A stretch of DNA of 64,000 nt from NCBI RefSeq assembly GCF_023954305.1, contig NZ_JAMLIG010000003.1, forward strand, positions 186,001 to 250,000. Reading direction: 5' to 3'. The stretch comes from Mesorhizobium sp. (GTDB lineage: Bacteria > Pseudomonadota > Alphaproteobacteria > Rhizobiales > Rhizobiaceae). The position numbers and the translations under genes are program-made. The notes beneath the pieces are model-generated. The model searched no databases and was not told the origin of the DNA. It was given only the letters and a program-made list of their open reading frames with translations. This document shows, piece by piece, positions 26,154-34,913 of the stretch (position 1 is its first letter; each line of letters begins with the position of its first letter).

Positions 26154-26254
26154 GCTCTTCCTCCCGAAGCAACGTCGCGGAATGCAACGTGTCGAGAGGA
26201 CGCTGCCGGACTTGGCCCGGCCTGTCAGCCCACCGGAATCGGTTCGCCGGCGAA

Positions 26255-26276
26255 AGTGTCGCAAACTTGCGACACT
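26255..26276. promoter_or_regulatory. 22-base palindrome, likely activator site for the aldehyde dehydrogenase gene
   Basis: AGTGTCGCAA-AC-TTGCGACACT is a perfect 10-base inverted repeat with a 2-base spacer, about 100 bases upstream of the dehydrogenase start and just after the regulator stop. Position and length fit the upstream binding site of a Fis-type HTH regulator such as the one at 26290-27261. I found no clear sigma-54 -24/-12 element between it and the gene. Confidence 0.75.
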
Positions 26277-26289
26277 CGTTTGGCAAAAC

Positions 26290-27261
26290 TCAGTGCGGCC
26301 TGTGAAGCCCCAGGCGACGGAGCTTTCTATGTAGTGTGGAGCGGCTGATTCCAAGCGCTTCAGCTGCGGTTGAGACGCTTCCGTCCGCCCGCGCGAGCGC
26401 CCTTTGGAGCGCTCCACGCTCCGCGTCGCCCAGATTCTCGCTCTCGGTTTCCTGCCCGCCAAATATGTCGGCGACAGGGAAAGGCTTCTTAAGGGACTCT
26501 TGAGTGATGCCAAGCGTCAGTCGCGCCGAGCGCGTCGCTCCGATCACCAGATCGTCCTTGTCAATCGCGACGAGTCCACCGGCCCCCGTCTCCGTCGGCG
26601 GCGCGAGCAGGACACGGGCCTTCAGGAAGGCCACCCTGAAGTTCTCCGCCTCGATGCGGCGGGCGGCGTCATTCACGGCAACTGAAATGAGATTGACAAA
26701 GCCTTCCGTGAGGTCCGCGCGGCAGGAAGAGACATCGAGCACCGCCGCCAGATTTCCCTCGTGGTCGTAGACCGGAGTGGTCGTACAGCTTAGCAATGTG
26801 TTTCGCGCATAGAAATGCTGGTCGCGGTGGATCGTCAACGCGCGCTGCTCGACAAGACAAGTCCCGATGCCGTTCGTGCCCTCGCAATCCTCGCTCCAGA
26901 CCGAACCGGTCCACAGTCCCCATGAATGAAACGTCTCGTCATCGGCCTGGGCGCCGCGGCGATCGACCGGCACGCCGTCACGATCCGCGAGGAGAACACA
27001 GCAGCCAACGCCGCCGACAGCAAGGTAGAGCCGGTTCAGGCTTGGCTGGGCGACCCGGATCAGCGGCTCGATCCTTTGTTGCGCCTCATTCAGTTCGGCA
27101 TCGGTCACTCTCCTTGGCGGTTTGCGCTCTTTGGGATCAAGCTTGTGCAAGCCGGACGACCTCCGCCAGGAGGCAACCAGCGTCGACCTCGCTGCGGAGC
27201 CCGAAGCGAGCGCGGCCTGAACATGGTCTGCGTGATGACCGATCGTCGACGGTCCGCTCAT
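26290..27261 (-). CDS. AcoR-like regulator: GAF domain plus Fis-type HTH, no AAA+ domain
   Basis: A 323-residue protein. Residues 60-210 form the GAF-type sensor of the AcoR family (GGVGCCVLLADRDGVPV, WTGSVWSEDCEGTNGIGTCL, VYDHEGNLAAVLDVSS). The C terminus is a Fis-type helix-turn-helix (LARADGSVSTAAEALGISRS, TLHRKLRRLGL). The roughly 230-residue AAA+ sigma-54-activation domain with its GAFTGA loop, which lies between these parts in AcoR, is missing; a short linker (LVIGATRSARLTLGI) replaces it. The protein cannot open sigma-54 promoters and must work with another sigma factor, or as a repressor. It sits upstream of the aldehyde dehydrogenase gene with a palindrome between. Confidence 0.85.
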   Translation of the reverse strand: MSGPSTIGHHADHVQAALASGSAARSTLVASWRRSSGLHKLDPKERKPPRRVTDAELNEAQQRIEPLIRVAQPSLNRLYLAVGGVGCCVLLADRDGVPVDRRGAQADDETFHSWGLWTGSVWSEDCEGTNGIGTCLVEQRALTIHRDQHFYARNTLLSCTTTPVYDHEGNLAAVLDVSSCRADLTEGFVNLISVAVNDAARRIEAENFRVAFLKARVLLAPPTETGAGGLVAIDKDDLVIGATRSARLTLGITQESLKKPFPVADIFGGQETESENLGDAERGALQRALARADGSVSTAAEALGISRSTLHRKLRRLGLHRPH

Positions 27262-27306
27262 CTCGTCCTCCCACCGCCCAGACTACATTCGAAACCGATT
27301 GAGGGT

Positions 27307-27320
27307 TTGATTTGTGTCAA
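27307..27320. promoter_or_regulatory. FNR-type box
   Basis: TTGATTTGTGTCAA matches the FNR consensus TTGAT-N4-ATCAA with one mismatch. It lies 46-59 bases upstream of the AcoR-like regulator start (27261). This suggests that the regulator, and through it the aldehyde dehydrogenase, is drawn into anaerobic control. Confidence 0.65.
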
Positions 27321-27448
27321 CGCCGGACAATCCTCCAGTAACCGGTATCTTTTTTCGGATCTTTCCTGTCAATTCGCCGAAGGGCCAAGGAAAACCGCGG
27401 CGCTGATGTCTTGCCGTCGAAGTGTCCTCTCCCGTCTTCTGGAACGGC

Positions 27449-28888
27449 CTACGCCGCCTTGCTGTGGGCGCGAGTCGGCTGGTCCAGATAGGCATCGAAG
27501 ACGGCGGCGACCGCGCGGATTACAAAGCGATGGTCCTGCCGCACACGGATCAGCCCTTCCCTCATGTCGAGGACGCCATCCTGCGCCAGCTCTTCGAGTC
27601 GCCCTGCCCTGTCGAGAATGCGGGCCGGCTCGAAGCCGTGCGAGGCGCATATCGCCGGCAGGTCGACCTCGAAGTCACACATCAGCCGCTCGATGATTGC
27701 CGCTCGTACCCGGTCCTCCGCCGTGAGTCTGTAGCCTTTCGACGTCGCAAGGCGGCCGGTGGCGACGCGCCGCGCATACAGGCCCGGCGCAACCTCGTTC
27801 TGGACATAGCCGTCCTCAGTCCGACCGATAGCGGACGCGCCGAAGCCGAGCAGAGTGCTGCAGCTATCGGTTGTATATCCCTGAAAGTTCCGCCGGAGGG
27901 TTCCAGTCTGCAGGGCTAGAAACAGGTCGTCGTCAGGCAGCGCGAAGTGGTCGAGGCCAATTTGCCTGTAACCGGCGGCCACCAGGGTTTCGGCGATCGT
28001 CGACGCCTGCTCGCTGCGCGCTGCGCTGTCCGGCAAGGCCGCTTCGTCGATCATCCGCTGATGCTTCTTGAATGCAGGGACGTGAGCATAGCCGAATACC
28101 GCAAGCCGATCCGGCTTCATCGCGACCGCCGCCGTCGCGGTATCCACACAGGATTGAACAGTCTGGTGCGGGAGGCCGTAGATCAGGTCGAAATTGATGC
28201 GGGCGACCCGATGGCGGCGCAGATTGTCAACCGCTTCGGCCGTCTGTTCCTTGCTTTGGATGCGGTTGACGGCCTTCTGCACCACCGGATCGAAACTCTG
28301 CACGCCGAGACTTGCCCTGCCGACGCCGGCTTCGCCCAGGGCTATGGCCATATCGGCCGTGAGGGTGCGCGGATCTATCTCGATGGCGACCGAGGCCGCT
28401 GCGGTGAACTCGAAGCGCTGTCGCAGGAGTTCCATCAGCGAGGTAAACTCCTTCGGCTCAATAATCGTTGGCGTGCCTCCGCCAAAATGGACTTCGTCGA
28501 CCTGCAATCCTTTCGGCACACGGTCCGCGACGATGCGGATTTCCTCTCGCAGCGCGTCCAGATATTCGAGGATAGGCTGGCCCTTCCTGGAGATGGTGGT
28601 GTGACAGCCGCAGTACCAGCACATGGACCGGCAAAACGGGATGTGAAGGTAGAGCGACACGGGGTCGACGGACGGAAGGTCGCTCAGCCAGCTCTCATAG
28701 GTAGCGGCGCCGATTGCCGAGAAGCGCGGCGCCGTTGGGTAGCTGGTGTAGCGAGGCAGGCGAGCCTCCCCATATTTCCGCAAAATGGTCGATTGCAACC
28801 GATTTTCCTGCGCTGAGCGAGATTTGTCCGTTCGACCTAGCCGCGCCGGCGGCGTCATTCCTTGCGAAATATCAAGCCCCGATTGCAT
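27449..28888 (-). CDS. hemN: Oxygen-independent coproporphyrinogen III dehydrogenase
   Basis: A 479-residue radical-SAM enzyme. The cluster motif is CRSMCWYCGC (CxxxCxxC plus the extra HemN Cys), preceded by SLYLHIPF; HFGGGTPT and IEIDPRTL follow, and YGLPHQT lies further on. It makes protoporphyrinogen in anaerobic heme synthesis. I start at 28888, giving the length usual for HemN; the long upstream extension overlaps the divergent promoter. An NnrR-type box lies 20 bases before this start. Nitrate and NO reductases need much heme, so anaerobic induction makes sense. Confidence 0.93.
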   Translation of the reverse strand: MQSGLDISQGMTPPARLGRTDKSRSAQENRLQSTILRKYGEARLPRYTSYPTAPRFSAIGAATYESWLSDLPSVDPVSLYLHIPFCRSMCWYCGCHTTISRKGQPILEYLDALREEIRIVADRVPKGLQVDEVHFGGGTPTIIEPKEFTSLMELLRQRFEFTAAASVAIEIDPRTLTADMAIALGEAGVGRASLGVQSFDPVVQKAVNRIQSKEQTAEAVDNLRRHRVARINFDLIYGLPHQTVQSCVDTATAAVAMKPDRLAVFGYAHVPAFKKHQRMIDEAALPDSAARSEQASTIAETLVAAGYRQIGLDHFALPDDDLFLALQTGTLRRNFQGYTTDSCSTLLGFGASAIGRTEDGYVQNEVAPGLYARRVATGRLATSKGYRLTAEDRVRAAIIERLMCDFEVDLPAICASHGFEPARILDRAGRLEELAQDGVLDMREGLIRVRQDHRFVIRAVAAVFDAYLDQPTRAHSKAA

Positions 28889-28907
28889 TGCAGATTTTCC
28901 GCTCCTG

Positions 28908-28923
28908 TTTGCGATTTGGCAAA
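28908..28923. promoter_or_regulatory. FNR/NnrR-type box between hemN and the DUF2249 gene
   Basis: TTTGCGATTTGGCAAA has perfect TTTGC/GCAAA arms and the TTG-N8-CAA spacing. It sits between hemN (start 28888, minus) and the DUF2249 gene (start 29022, plus). The distance of about 105 bases to the latter suits activation; for hemN it is very close to the start codon. Confidence 0.7.
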
Positions 28924-29021
28924 CTGGCCGGATGGTCGCGCAACTATACTGGTTATCGCCGGGCTCGAATCTGCCGCCTTCCCCGGCTCGCCTTGTCCTG
29001 CGGCGCAAGGAAGTGATCGGA

Positions 29022-29300
29022 ATGCCAAGCTCAATACCGGAATCCGCCCCCCTTATCGACGTTCGAAGCATCCACCCTCGGGAACGTCATCCACGGATAT
29101 TCGGCATGTTGGATGCGCTGGACGACGGCGGCTCCATCATTCTGGTCAATGATCACGACCCGAGGCCGCTGCACTATCAGCTGGAGACAAAGTACCCAGG
29201 ACAGATTTCCTGGGAGTATCTGGAACAGGGGCCGCAGATCTGGCGTGTCAGGATCGGAAGAGAGGCTTCCTCCGGCTGCGACTGCTGCTGTGGGTCCTGA
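29022..29300 (+). CDS. DUF2249 protein with C-terminal Cys cluster
   Basis: A 92-residue DUF2249 protein: LIDVRSIHPRERHPRIFGML, NDHDPRPLHYQLETKYPG, WEYLEQGPQIWRVRIG, ending in the metal-binding-looking tail CDCCCGS. It is highly similar to the protein at 46808-47086, which ends CECCCGS. The family is common beside nitrite/NO reductase and NnrS-type genes; its activity is unknown. The gene is divergent from hemN with a TTTGC-N6-GCAAA box between, as is also found before the second copy. Confidence 0.85.
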   Translation: MPSSIPESAPLIDVRSIHPRERHPRIFGMLDALDDGGSIILVNDHDPRPLHYQLETKYPGQISWEYLEQGPQIWRVRIGREASSGCDCCCGS

Positions 29301-29468
29301 CGGCAGGCCAATCGCGGATGGTTCGGTTTCCACCGTAGCCGTGCCGTCCGAATCCCTGGAGCCGACTGGATGGTGATTTTCTGGGCAAACACCGAACTGG
29401 CGAGGAATGCTCGCGCAAGTCTCCAACTGTCCGTAGGCGGAACGGGATCTGAGGGAGATGTTGGCGAG

Positions 29469-29948
29469 GTGGCAATATCGCTAAACGTCAATGGCGATAG
29501 CAAGGAATGCGCCGCGCCGCCCACAATGCGATTAAGCGCGGCCCTGCGCGATATTCTCAATCTGACCAGTGTCAAGGAAGGCTGTTGCGAGGGTGAGTGC
29601 GGGGCGTGCACCATTCTACTGGATGGCAAGCCGGTGAATTCCTGTCTCGTGATGGTCTTCCAAGCCCGAGGGAGGGAGATCATCACGGTAGAGGGGCTTT
29701 TGCCGGAGACTGGCCTCAACTCACTGCAGCAAGCATTTCTCGACGAGGGTGCCGTTCAGTGCGGCTACTGCACCCCAGGCATGGTCATGGCGGCCGAGGG
29801 GCTATTGCGTATCAATCCCAACCCCGACGAGGCGGACATCCGCCACGCACTGGCGGGTAATATCTGCCGCTGCACCGGCTTCGAGACGATCGTGCGGGCC
29901 GTGAGCGTCGAAGCGGCCGCCCGCCGGGAGATGGAAGCGGGCCGATGA
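29469..29948 (+). CDS. Molybdenum hydroxylase small subunit, 2x[2Fe-2S]
   Basis: A 159-residue iron-sulfur subunit of the xanthine dehydrogenase family. The plant-type cluster is in GCCEGECGACTILLDG with a further Cys in VNSC, the second cluster in QCGYCTPGMVMA and NICRCTGFE. It relays electrons from the molybdenum centre to FAD. A GTG at 29469 gives the usual length; the open frame extends to 29370 but without family similarity. Its stop overlaps the ATG of the FAD subunit (ATGA), so translation is coupled. Confidence 0.9.
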   Translation: MAISLNVNGDSKECAAPPTMRLSAALRDILNLTSVKEGCCEGECGACTILLDGKPVNSCLVMVFQARGREIITVEGLLPETGLNSLQQAFLDEGAVQCGYCTPGMVMAAEGLLRINPNPDEADIRHALAGNICRCTGFETIVRAVSVEAAARREMEAGR

Positions 29949-30814
29949 GCGCGCTTAGCGTCGTAGCGCCTCCAGACCTGTCCACGTTGCGCTCGTTGCT
30001 TGCGGGCGCGGCGACGCCCGTTCACTTTCTCGCCGGCGGGACGGACCTTTTGATCGCGGGGTGTCCGCTTCCGGATACCGGTCTGCTGGTAGACCTGTCG
30101 CGCATGGATGGGATGGCCCACATAGCCACCGAAGGCGCGGATATCCGCATCCGGGCCGCAACCACCGTCGTGATGCTCGCCGATCATTGCGGTCTCAGGG
30201 CGCGGTTTCCCGCCCTTTCGGAAGCCGCCGCGCAATGCGGGTCGGTCCAGATCCGCAACCGCGCCACGATCGGCGGCAACATCGCCAACGCTTCTCCAGG
30301 CGCCGACCTCATCCCTGTGCTACTGGCCGCCGGAGCCCGGCTCAGCCTGCTCGAGCCGGGCGGCGAATGGAACGAGGTAGCAATCCTCGAATTTGCCCCG
30401 GCTCCGGGCCGTCTGATCGTGGAAGTCATCCTGCCCAAGGCAGGCATCCTGCCGCGCAGCGCCTTCGTCAAGCTGGGGGCAAGGCAGGATCTGACCATTT
30501 CGCGCCTCAGCCTTGCCTTGCTGGCCGAGTTGCAGGACGGCCGTTTCGGCGTCGTGCGGCTGGCTGCCGGTGCGATCGGACCCAAACCGCGCCGCCTGCC
30601 GCATGCGGAGAGCGCGCTCGAAGGTCGCAGGCTGGAGCCGGCCACGTTGCGTGACTTCCTCTCGTCGCTGGTCGTGGAGGTGGATAACGCCATCGCCGGG
30701 CGGGCCTCTCAGCCATATAAGCGTCGCGCCGTCGCCGGGCTGGGTCTCGATTTGATCGCGCGGATCTCGAGTATGAGCCCTCGGCACGAACTGTTCGAAG
30801 AGGCGCTGGCGTGA
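29945..30814 (+). CDS. Molybdenum hydroxylase FAD subunit
   Basis: A 289-residue FAD-binding subunit (CoxM/XdhB type) with the two FAD loops HFLAGGTDLLI and TIGGNIANASPGADLI, then the C-terminal CO-dehydrogenase flavoprotein domain (RQDLTISRLSLALL, LAAGAIGPKPRRLPHAE). The order small-FAD-large and the four-base overlaps on both sides mark a tight three-gene operon. Substrate is unknown; related enzymes act on purines, aldehydes, nicotinate or CO. Confidence 0.9.
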   Translation: MSALSVVAPPDLSTLRSLLAGAATPVHFLAGGTDLLIAGCPLPDTGLLVDLSRMDGMAHIATEGADIRIRAATTVVMLADHCGLRARFPALSEAAAQCGSVQIRNRATIGGNIANASPGADLIPVLLAAGARLSLLEPGGEWNEVAILEFAPAPGRLIVEVILPKAGILPRSAFVKLGARQDLTISRLSLALLAELQDGRFGVVRLAAGAIGPKPRRLPHAESALEGRRLEPATLRDFLSSLVVEVDNAIAGRASQPYKRRAVAGLGLDLIARISSMSPRHELFEEALA

Positions 30815-33126
30815 ACCAGATCTCACGCCGGGTGCAGCTAATCGATGGTGTAGCCAAGGTCACGGGCGCATTGCGCTTCACCGCCGACCTGCATGTGGAG
30901 GGTCTGCTGCACGGCGCGATCGTTTTCAGCCCGCGACCCCACGCGCACGTCCGAAAAGTCTACGCCGATGCCGCTTTGGCGGTCAAAGGCGTCCACGCTG
31001 TCTTTTGGCACGCAAACACGCCCGCGTGCCACTACAACAGTTCGATCTGGTTCAGCGGGCAGGATGCGCTGGCGGATGAACAGATGTTTCCGTCCGCAGT
31101 GCGGCACGTCGGTGACCGGGTAGCGGCTGTCGTGGCGGACACCGAGGAGATAGCACGCCGCGCCGCGCGGCTGATCACGGTCGAATACGAGGACCTGCCC
31201 GCGATCCTCGCGCCCGAGGCCGCGCTCCTCCATACCGGATCGGTGACGCTAGCCGACGGCAATCCCACGTTCCTCAATCCGGTGGCGGAGGAAGGCTTCA
31301 CCCATGGCGATCCCGAGGCCGGCTTTGCCGCCTCAGATCTGGTGGTGGAAACATGCATCTCCACCCCGCGCAGTCATCATTGTGCCATCGAACCCCACGC
31401 CTGCATCGCCATGCCCGAACCCGATGGCCGCATGCTGCTCCTTTCTCCCTGCCAAAGCGTCTTTGCAGTGCAGGCCGTCGTCGCGCAGGCGCTCGGCATA
31501 CCGGCGGAGCGCCTACGGGTGATCAAGACGCCGATCGGCGGGTCTTTCGGCGGCAAGGCCGAGCCGATTCTCGACCCCTTGTGCGCCTTCTTCGCGATGA
31601 AGCTGGGGCGGCCGGTGACGATCCGCTATGACAGGCATGAGACCTTTACCGCGACGCGCACGCGGTCGAGCGTGACCGGGCACATGCGGGTCGGTCTCAG
31701 TGCTGACGGACGTATCCTCGCCCGCGAGACCGAGACGCTGGTGGATATCGGCGCCTATTGCACAGGCGGAAACTACTTGCCCGGTTCGATGCTTCAGAGG
31801 CTGGTCCGCCTCTACGACATACCTGCCGAGCGCTACCGGGGCCGCGCGGTCTATACCAACACCATTCCCGCCGGCGCGTTCCGCGGCTACGGCTCGCCAC
31901 AGATCCATACGGTGGCCGAGATCACGCTCGATATTGCGGCTCGGCGTCTGGGAATGGATCCGGTGGAACTGCGCCTCAAGAACCTCGTCGGCCCGGGCGC
32001 AATCGAACCACGCCAGGGGCTCGACCTCGGCAATGCGCGCGGGCGGGAGTGCCTCGTGCAAGGAGCCGAGGCCTTCGGCTGGAAGGCGCGGCATCCGGCC
32101 TGCGCGGGGCGAGGCCGCTGGCGGCGTGGGGTTGGGGTGGCTTGCGCGACCCACATCAACGGCTGCTATCCCGGCTTCCACGAGGAGACCACGGCGACAC
32201 TGCGGCTTCTGCCCGACGGGCGGGTGGAACTTGTCTGCGCGCTTCATGATCTCGGCTGCGGATCCGACACGTCGCTGGCTCAGATCGCCGGCGAGATGCT
32301 GGGCCTCGAGGCGTCGGACATCGCCATCGTGCCGGCAGATACCGACACCTGTCCCTATGACCTGGGCACGCGAGCGAGCCGCATGACCTATATCTGCGGC
32401 GAGGCGATCCGTCGCGCCGGCGCATCACTTGCGGCGGCGATCCGGGCAGAGGCGGTTCTGGAGCTGAACGCCGTTGCCAGCGAACTCCGGCTGGAAGCCG
32501 GTGCGGTGCGTCGCCACGACGGTGCGGGGCTGGCGCTGACTGAACTCTCTGTGCGCTTGAGTGCTCGTGGCGTTAGCCTGCCCACCGCGACCGAAACCTA
32601 TCGTGCGACGGCCAATCCGGGCTCCTACGCGGCTCATTTCGCCGAGGTGGAGGTGGACGCGCTCACCGGACGCGTGCGGGTCACGGACTATCTTGCCGCC
32701 CACGACGTCGGCCGGGCGATCAACCCGATGCTGGTCGAGGGGCAGATCCATGGCGGCATTCAGATCGGCATCGGCTATGCGCTATACGAGGACGTCGCGA
32801 TAGACCGCACGACAGGCCGGATGAACGGCGATAGCCTTGGCCGCTACACGCTGGCCAATGCGCCCGAGATGCCGCCGATGCGAATTGTGCTTGTCGAGGA
32901 AGGCGAACCGACGGGTCCGTTCGGCGCCAAGGCGGTGGGCGAGATTGCCACGGTGCCCGTCGCGGCGGCGGTGGTCAATGCCGTCAACAGCGCGCTGGGT
33001 ACGGAACTCTGCGATCTGCCGCTCCTGCCGGAACGCATTCTGGCCTCCACGCCGCCGTCGCGCAGGAGCTTGAGGGCGGCCATCACCCTGTCGAACGTCG
33101 ACATCTCACGACGGTCGATCCGGTAG
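30811..33126 (+). CDS. Molybdenum hydroxylase large (molybdopterin) subunit
   Basis: A 771-residue catalytic subunit of the xanthine dehydrogenase family. Conserved parts: the N-terminal hammerhead domain (VTGALRFTADLHVEGLLHG, VEYEDLPAIL), GGSFGGKAEP with the Mo-cofactor contacts, GAFRGYGSPQ with the substrate-side Arg, and GPFGAKAVGEIA with the catalytic Glu near the C terminus. CO dehydrogenase is excluded because its active-site Cys loop (AYRCSF) is replaced by AFRGYG. After LPERILAS the last 24 residues are not family-like and are read antisense to a sulfatase-maturase fragment, so the natural C terminus was replaced at about 33050. The core enzyme is likely still functional. The substrate cannot be assigned. 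Confidence 0.88.
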   Translation: MNQISRRVQLIDGVAKVTGALRFTADLHVEGLLHGAIVFSPRPHAHVRKVYADAALAVKGVHAVFWHANTPACHYNSSIWFSGQDALADEQMFPSAVRHVGDRVAAVVADTEEIARRAARLITVEYEDLPAILAPEAALLHTGSVTLADGNPTFLNPVAEEGFTHGDPEAGFAASDLVVETCISTPRSHHCAIEPHACIAMPEPDGRMLLLSPCQSVFAVQAVVAQALGIPAERLRVIKTPIGGSFGGKAEPILDPLCAFFAMKLGRPVTIRYDRHETFTATRTRSSVTGHMRVGLSADGRILARETETLVDIGAYCTGGNYLPGSMLQRLVRLYDIPAERYRGRAVYTNTIPAGAFRGYGSPQIHTVAEITLDIAARRLGMDPVELRLKNLVGPGAIEPRQGLDLGNARGRECLVQGAEAFGWKARHPACAGRGRWRRGVGVACATHINGCYPGFHEETTATLRLLPDGRVELVCALHDLGCGSDTSLAQIAGEMLGLEASDIAIVPADTDTCPYDLGTRASRMTYICGEAIRRAGASLAAAIRAEAVLELNAVASELRLEAGAVRRHDGAGLALTELSVRLSARGVSLPTATETYRATANPGSYAAHFAEVEVDALTGRVRVTDYLAAHDVGRAINPMLVEGQIHGGIQIGIGYALYEDVAIDRTTGRMNGDSLGRYTLANAPEMPPMRIVLVEEGEPTGPFGAKAVGEIATVPVAAAVVNAVNSALGTELCDLPLLPERILASTPPSRRSLRAAITLSNVDISRRSIR

Positions 33127-33587
33127 CGATCGTGCTGATCCCGCGGCCCGTCGATGCTGAGGCCTACGAGAAAGCTGTTCTCCTTGAGGAATGCGGCTCA
33201 TTCCGGATCGAGCAACGTGCCGTTCGTCTGAAGCGCGTTGCGGACGGTTCGACCTTGCGGGCAATATTTTCGCTGTAGGTTTACGACCTTGCGGTAGTAG
33301 TCGACTCCCAGCAAGATCGGCTCGCCACCCTGCCAGGAGAACCAGATATCCTGTGCGTCCAGCCGGCTCTGGGATGCGATGTAGTCGCGTATGAAAGTCT
33401 CAAGAACATCGTCGCCCATCCGGAACTTTCGGACGTCTGGATAGAGCCGTTCCTTTTCCAGATAGTAACAATACGTGCAATCGAGGTTGCAGCGCGGACC
33501 GTTCGGCTTGGTCATGACCTGAAACGGTCTCGGCCCTGCAGGCGCGCCTGCCGGCGATATCGGTTCATCTTCTTGTTGGCTGGACAC
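33050..33587 (-). pseudogene. Anaerobic sulfatase-maturating radical-SAM enzyme, truncated with internal stop
   Basis: The N-terminal 130 residues fit the anSME family: FQVMTKPNGPRCNLDCTYCY with the CxxxCxxC cluster, DIWFSWQGGEPILLG, YCPQGRTVRNALQTNGTLL. At 33198-33200 a TGA replaces the usual Trp codon (LLDPE*AAFLKENSFLVG), and the frame then continues SIDGPRDQHDRYRID, FDRVMAALKLLRDGG until the similarity ends at the junction with the hydroxylase gene. The two SPASM clusters are lost. Nonsense mutation plus 3' deletion make it a pseudogene. No sulfatase gene is near. Confidence 0.85.
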
Positions 33588-33731
33588 GGCGCGCCTTCCT
33601 CTTCATATGCGATCCGAAGCGGCCCGGCGGATGTCCGTTGTCGGCGCGGTGCGTGGCTCGACTGGTGGTCATTTGTGCTGCGCCAGACGACTTTGCGGCG
33701 CGGTCATTCGGGTTTCGTTCCGAATCCGGGG

Positions 33732-33766
33732 AATGCGGGCGCCGGGATCAGTGTGGCGCCCGCATT
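33732..33766 (-). terminator. Strong hairpin after the YVTN gene
   Basis: AATGCGGGCGCC pairs perfectly with GGCGCCCGCATT across an 11-base loop. It lies 7-41 bases beyond the YVTN gene stop (minus strand), a terminator position. No run of T follows, so it may act as an mRNA 3' stabiliser instead. Confidence 0.55.
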
Positions 33767-33772
33767 GGTCGG

Positions 33773-34840
33773 TCATGCGGCCCGGAACGTGATTCCGTTC
33801 GGGCCTTTGCCGACCTTGTAGGTGGCGGTCACCGACTGGGTGGCGATATCGATCCGCGACACCGTGCCGTCGACGATGTTGGTGACGAAGACGAAGGAGC
33901 CGTCGGCATTGACGGTGACGCCATGCGCGCCCTTGCCGGTCCGGATCGTCTGCACCACCCGGGCTTTCGCTACGTCGATGACTGAGACCTTGTCGTCCGG
34001 TTCCGCCTTGGTGCCCTGGTTCGCGACGTACACGAAGCGGCCGTCCGGCGTCGCGTGCAGTTGGATGGGCGAGCGCCCGACATCGATATGCCCGATCACC
34101 TTGCGCGTCACAGCGTCGATGACACCCACCTTGTTTTCGTCGCGCAGCGAGACGTAGAGGTGGGCGCCGTCCGGGGTGAAGCCGACCTGTACCGGCGCGA
34201 CGCCAACGGCGATCCTGTCCGCCTCCGCGAGCGTCGCAGTGTCAATAACCGAAACGGAGCCGTCATTGACGTTGGCGATGCAGACAATCGTCCCGTCCGG
34301 GCTCATCCGCAGGCCGTGCGGATAGTCGCCCGTCGCGATTGCCTTGATGATCGAACCTGTCGCGAGATCGATCACCGAAACCGTGTTGTCGCCGGAATTC
34401 GTTGCAAAGGCACGGCCGCCTTCGCGGTCGGCGATGACATGCGCCGGATGGGCGCCGATGTCGACGGCTATGGCCTTGCCGGAGACAAGGTCGTCAGCAT
34501 CAAGCACGATCAGCCGGCCCGTCTGTGGGTTCGACGCGTGGCTGTCGCCGCTGTGTCCGTCCATGCTGCTAGCCGGCATTCCCACCGCCAGAAGGTGGTT
34601 GCCGGCGGCAACGTACTGAACGTTGTGAGGTGTGATGGCGACGCGTGCGATTTCGACCCTTCCGCTTCGTAAGTCGATGCGGCTGATCGAATTGCCAAGT
34701 TCGTCCGCGGTGAAGACGTAGCCCGACGCTTTCGCCGAAGATGCCAAGGCCGTCCTGGCGAGGGGCAGCGACGAAACTGTGCCGACCAGACCGGCAGCCG
34801 TTGTGAACATCAGAAACTGACGGCGTGATATCTCTTTCAT
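33773..34840 (-). CDS. Tat-exported YVTN-type beta-propeller protein
   Basis: A 355-residue periplasmic protein. A twin-arginine signal is clear at the start (RRQFLMFTTAAGLVG ... ALASS). The mature part is made of seven repeats of about 42 residues with the YVTN signature: GRAFATNSGDNTVSVIDLAT, TIVCIANVNDGSVSVIDTAT, HLYVSLRDENKVGVIDAVT, FVYVANQGTKAEPDDKVSVI and others. This is a seven-bladed propeller like YncE or the d1-less relatives of nitrite reductase accessory proteins; no heme or PQQ ligand is obvious. Start at 34840 with AGGAGA upstream. Twin-arginine export suggests folding or cofactor binding before transport. Confidence 0.85.
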   Translation of the reverse strand: MKEISRRQFLMFTTAAGLVGTVSSLPLARTALASSAKASGYVFTADELGNSISRIDLRSGRVEIARVAITPHNVQYVAAGNHLLAVGMPASSMDGHSGDSHASNPQTGRLIVLDADDLVSGKAIAVDIGAHPAHVIADREGGRAFATNSGDNTVSVIDLATGSIIKAIATGDYPHGLRMSPDGTIVCIANVNDGSVSVIDTATLAEADRIAVGVAPVQVGFTPDGAHLYVSLRDENKVGVIDAVTRKVIGHIDVGRSPIQLHATPDGRFVYVANQGTKAEPDDKVSVIDVAKARVVQTIRTGKGAHGVTVNADGSFVFVTNIVDGTVSRIDIATQSVTATYKVGKGPNGITFRAA

Positions 34841-34913
34841 GGGAAAGCTCTCCTGTTCGTGACTGTGGCCGGAACGGCCCATTGGACGCACGAACCGTAG
34901 TGGCCGCGTGCGC

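Noticed and set aside
26154..26513. N-terminal extension of the aldehyde dehydrogenase.
   Set aside because: It would run across the palindrome and into the upstream regulator gene; the family starts at 26153 and a ribosome site is present there.
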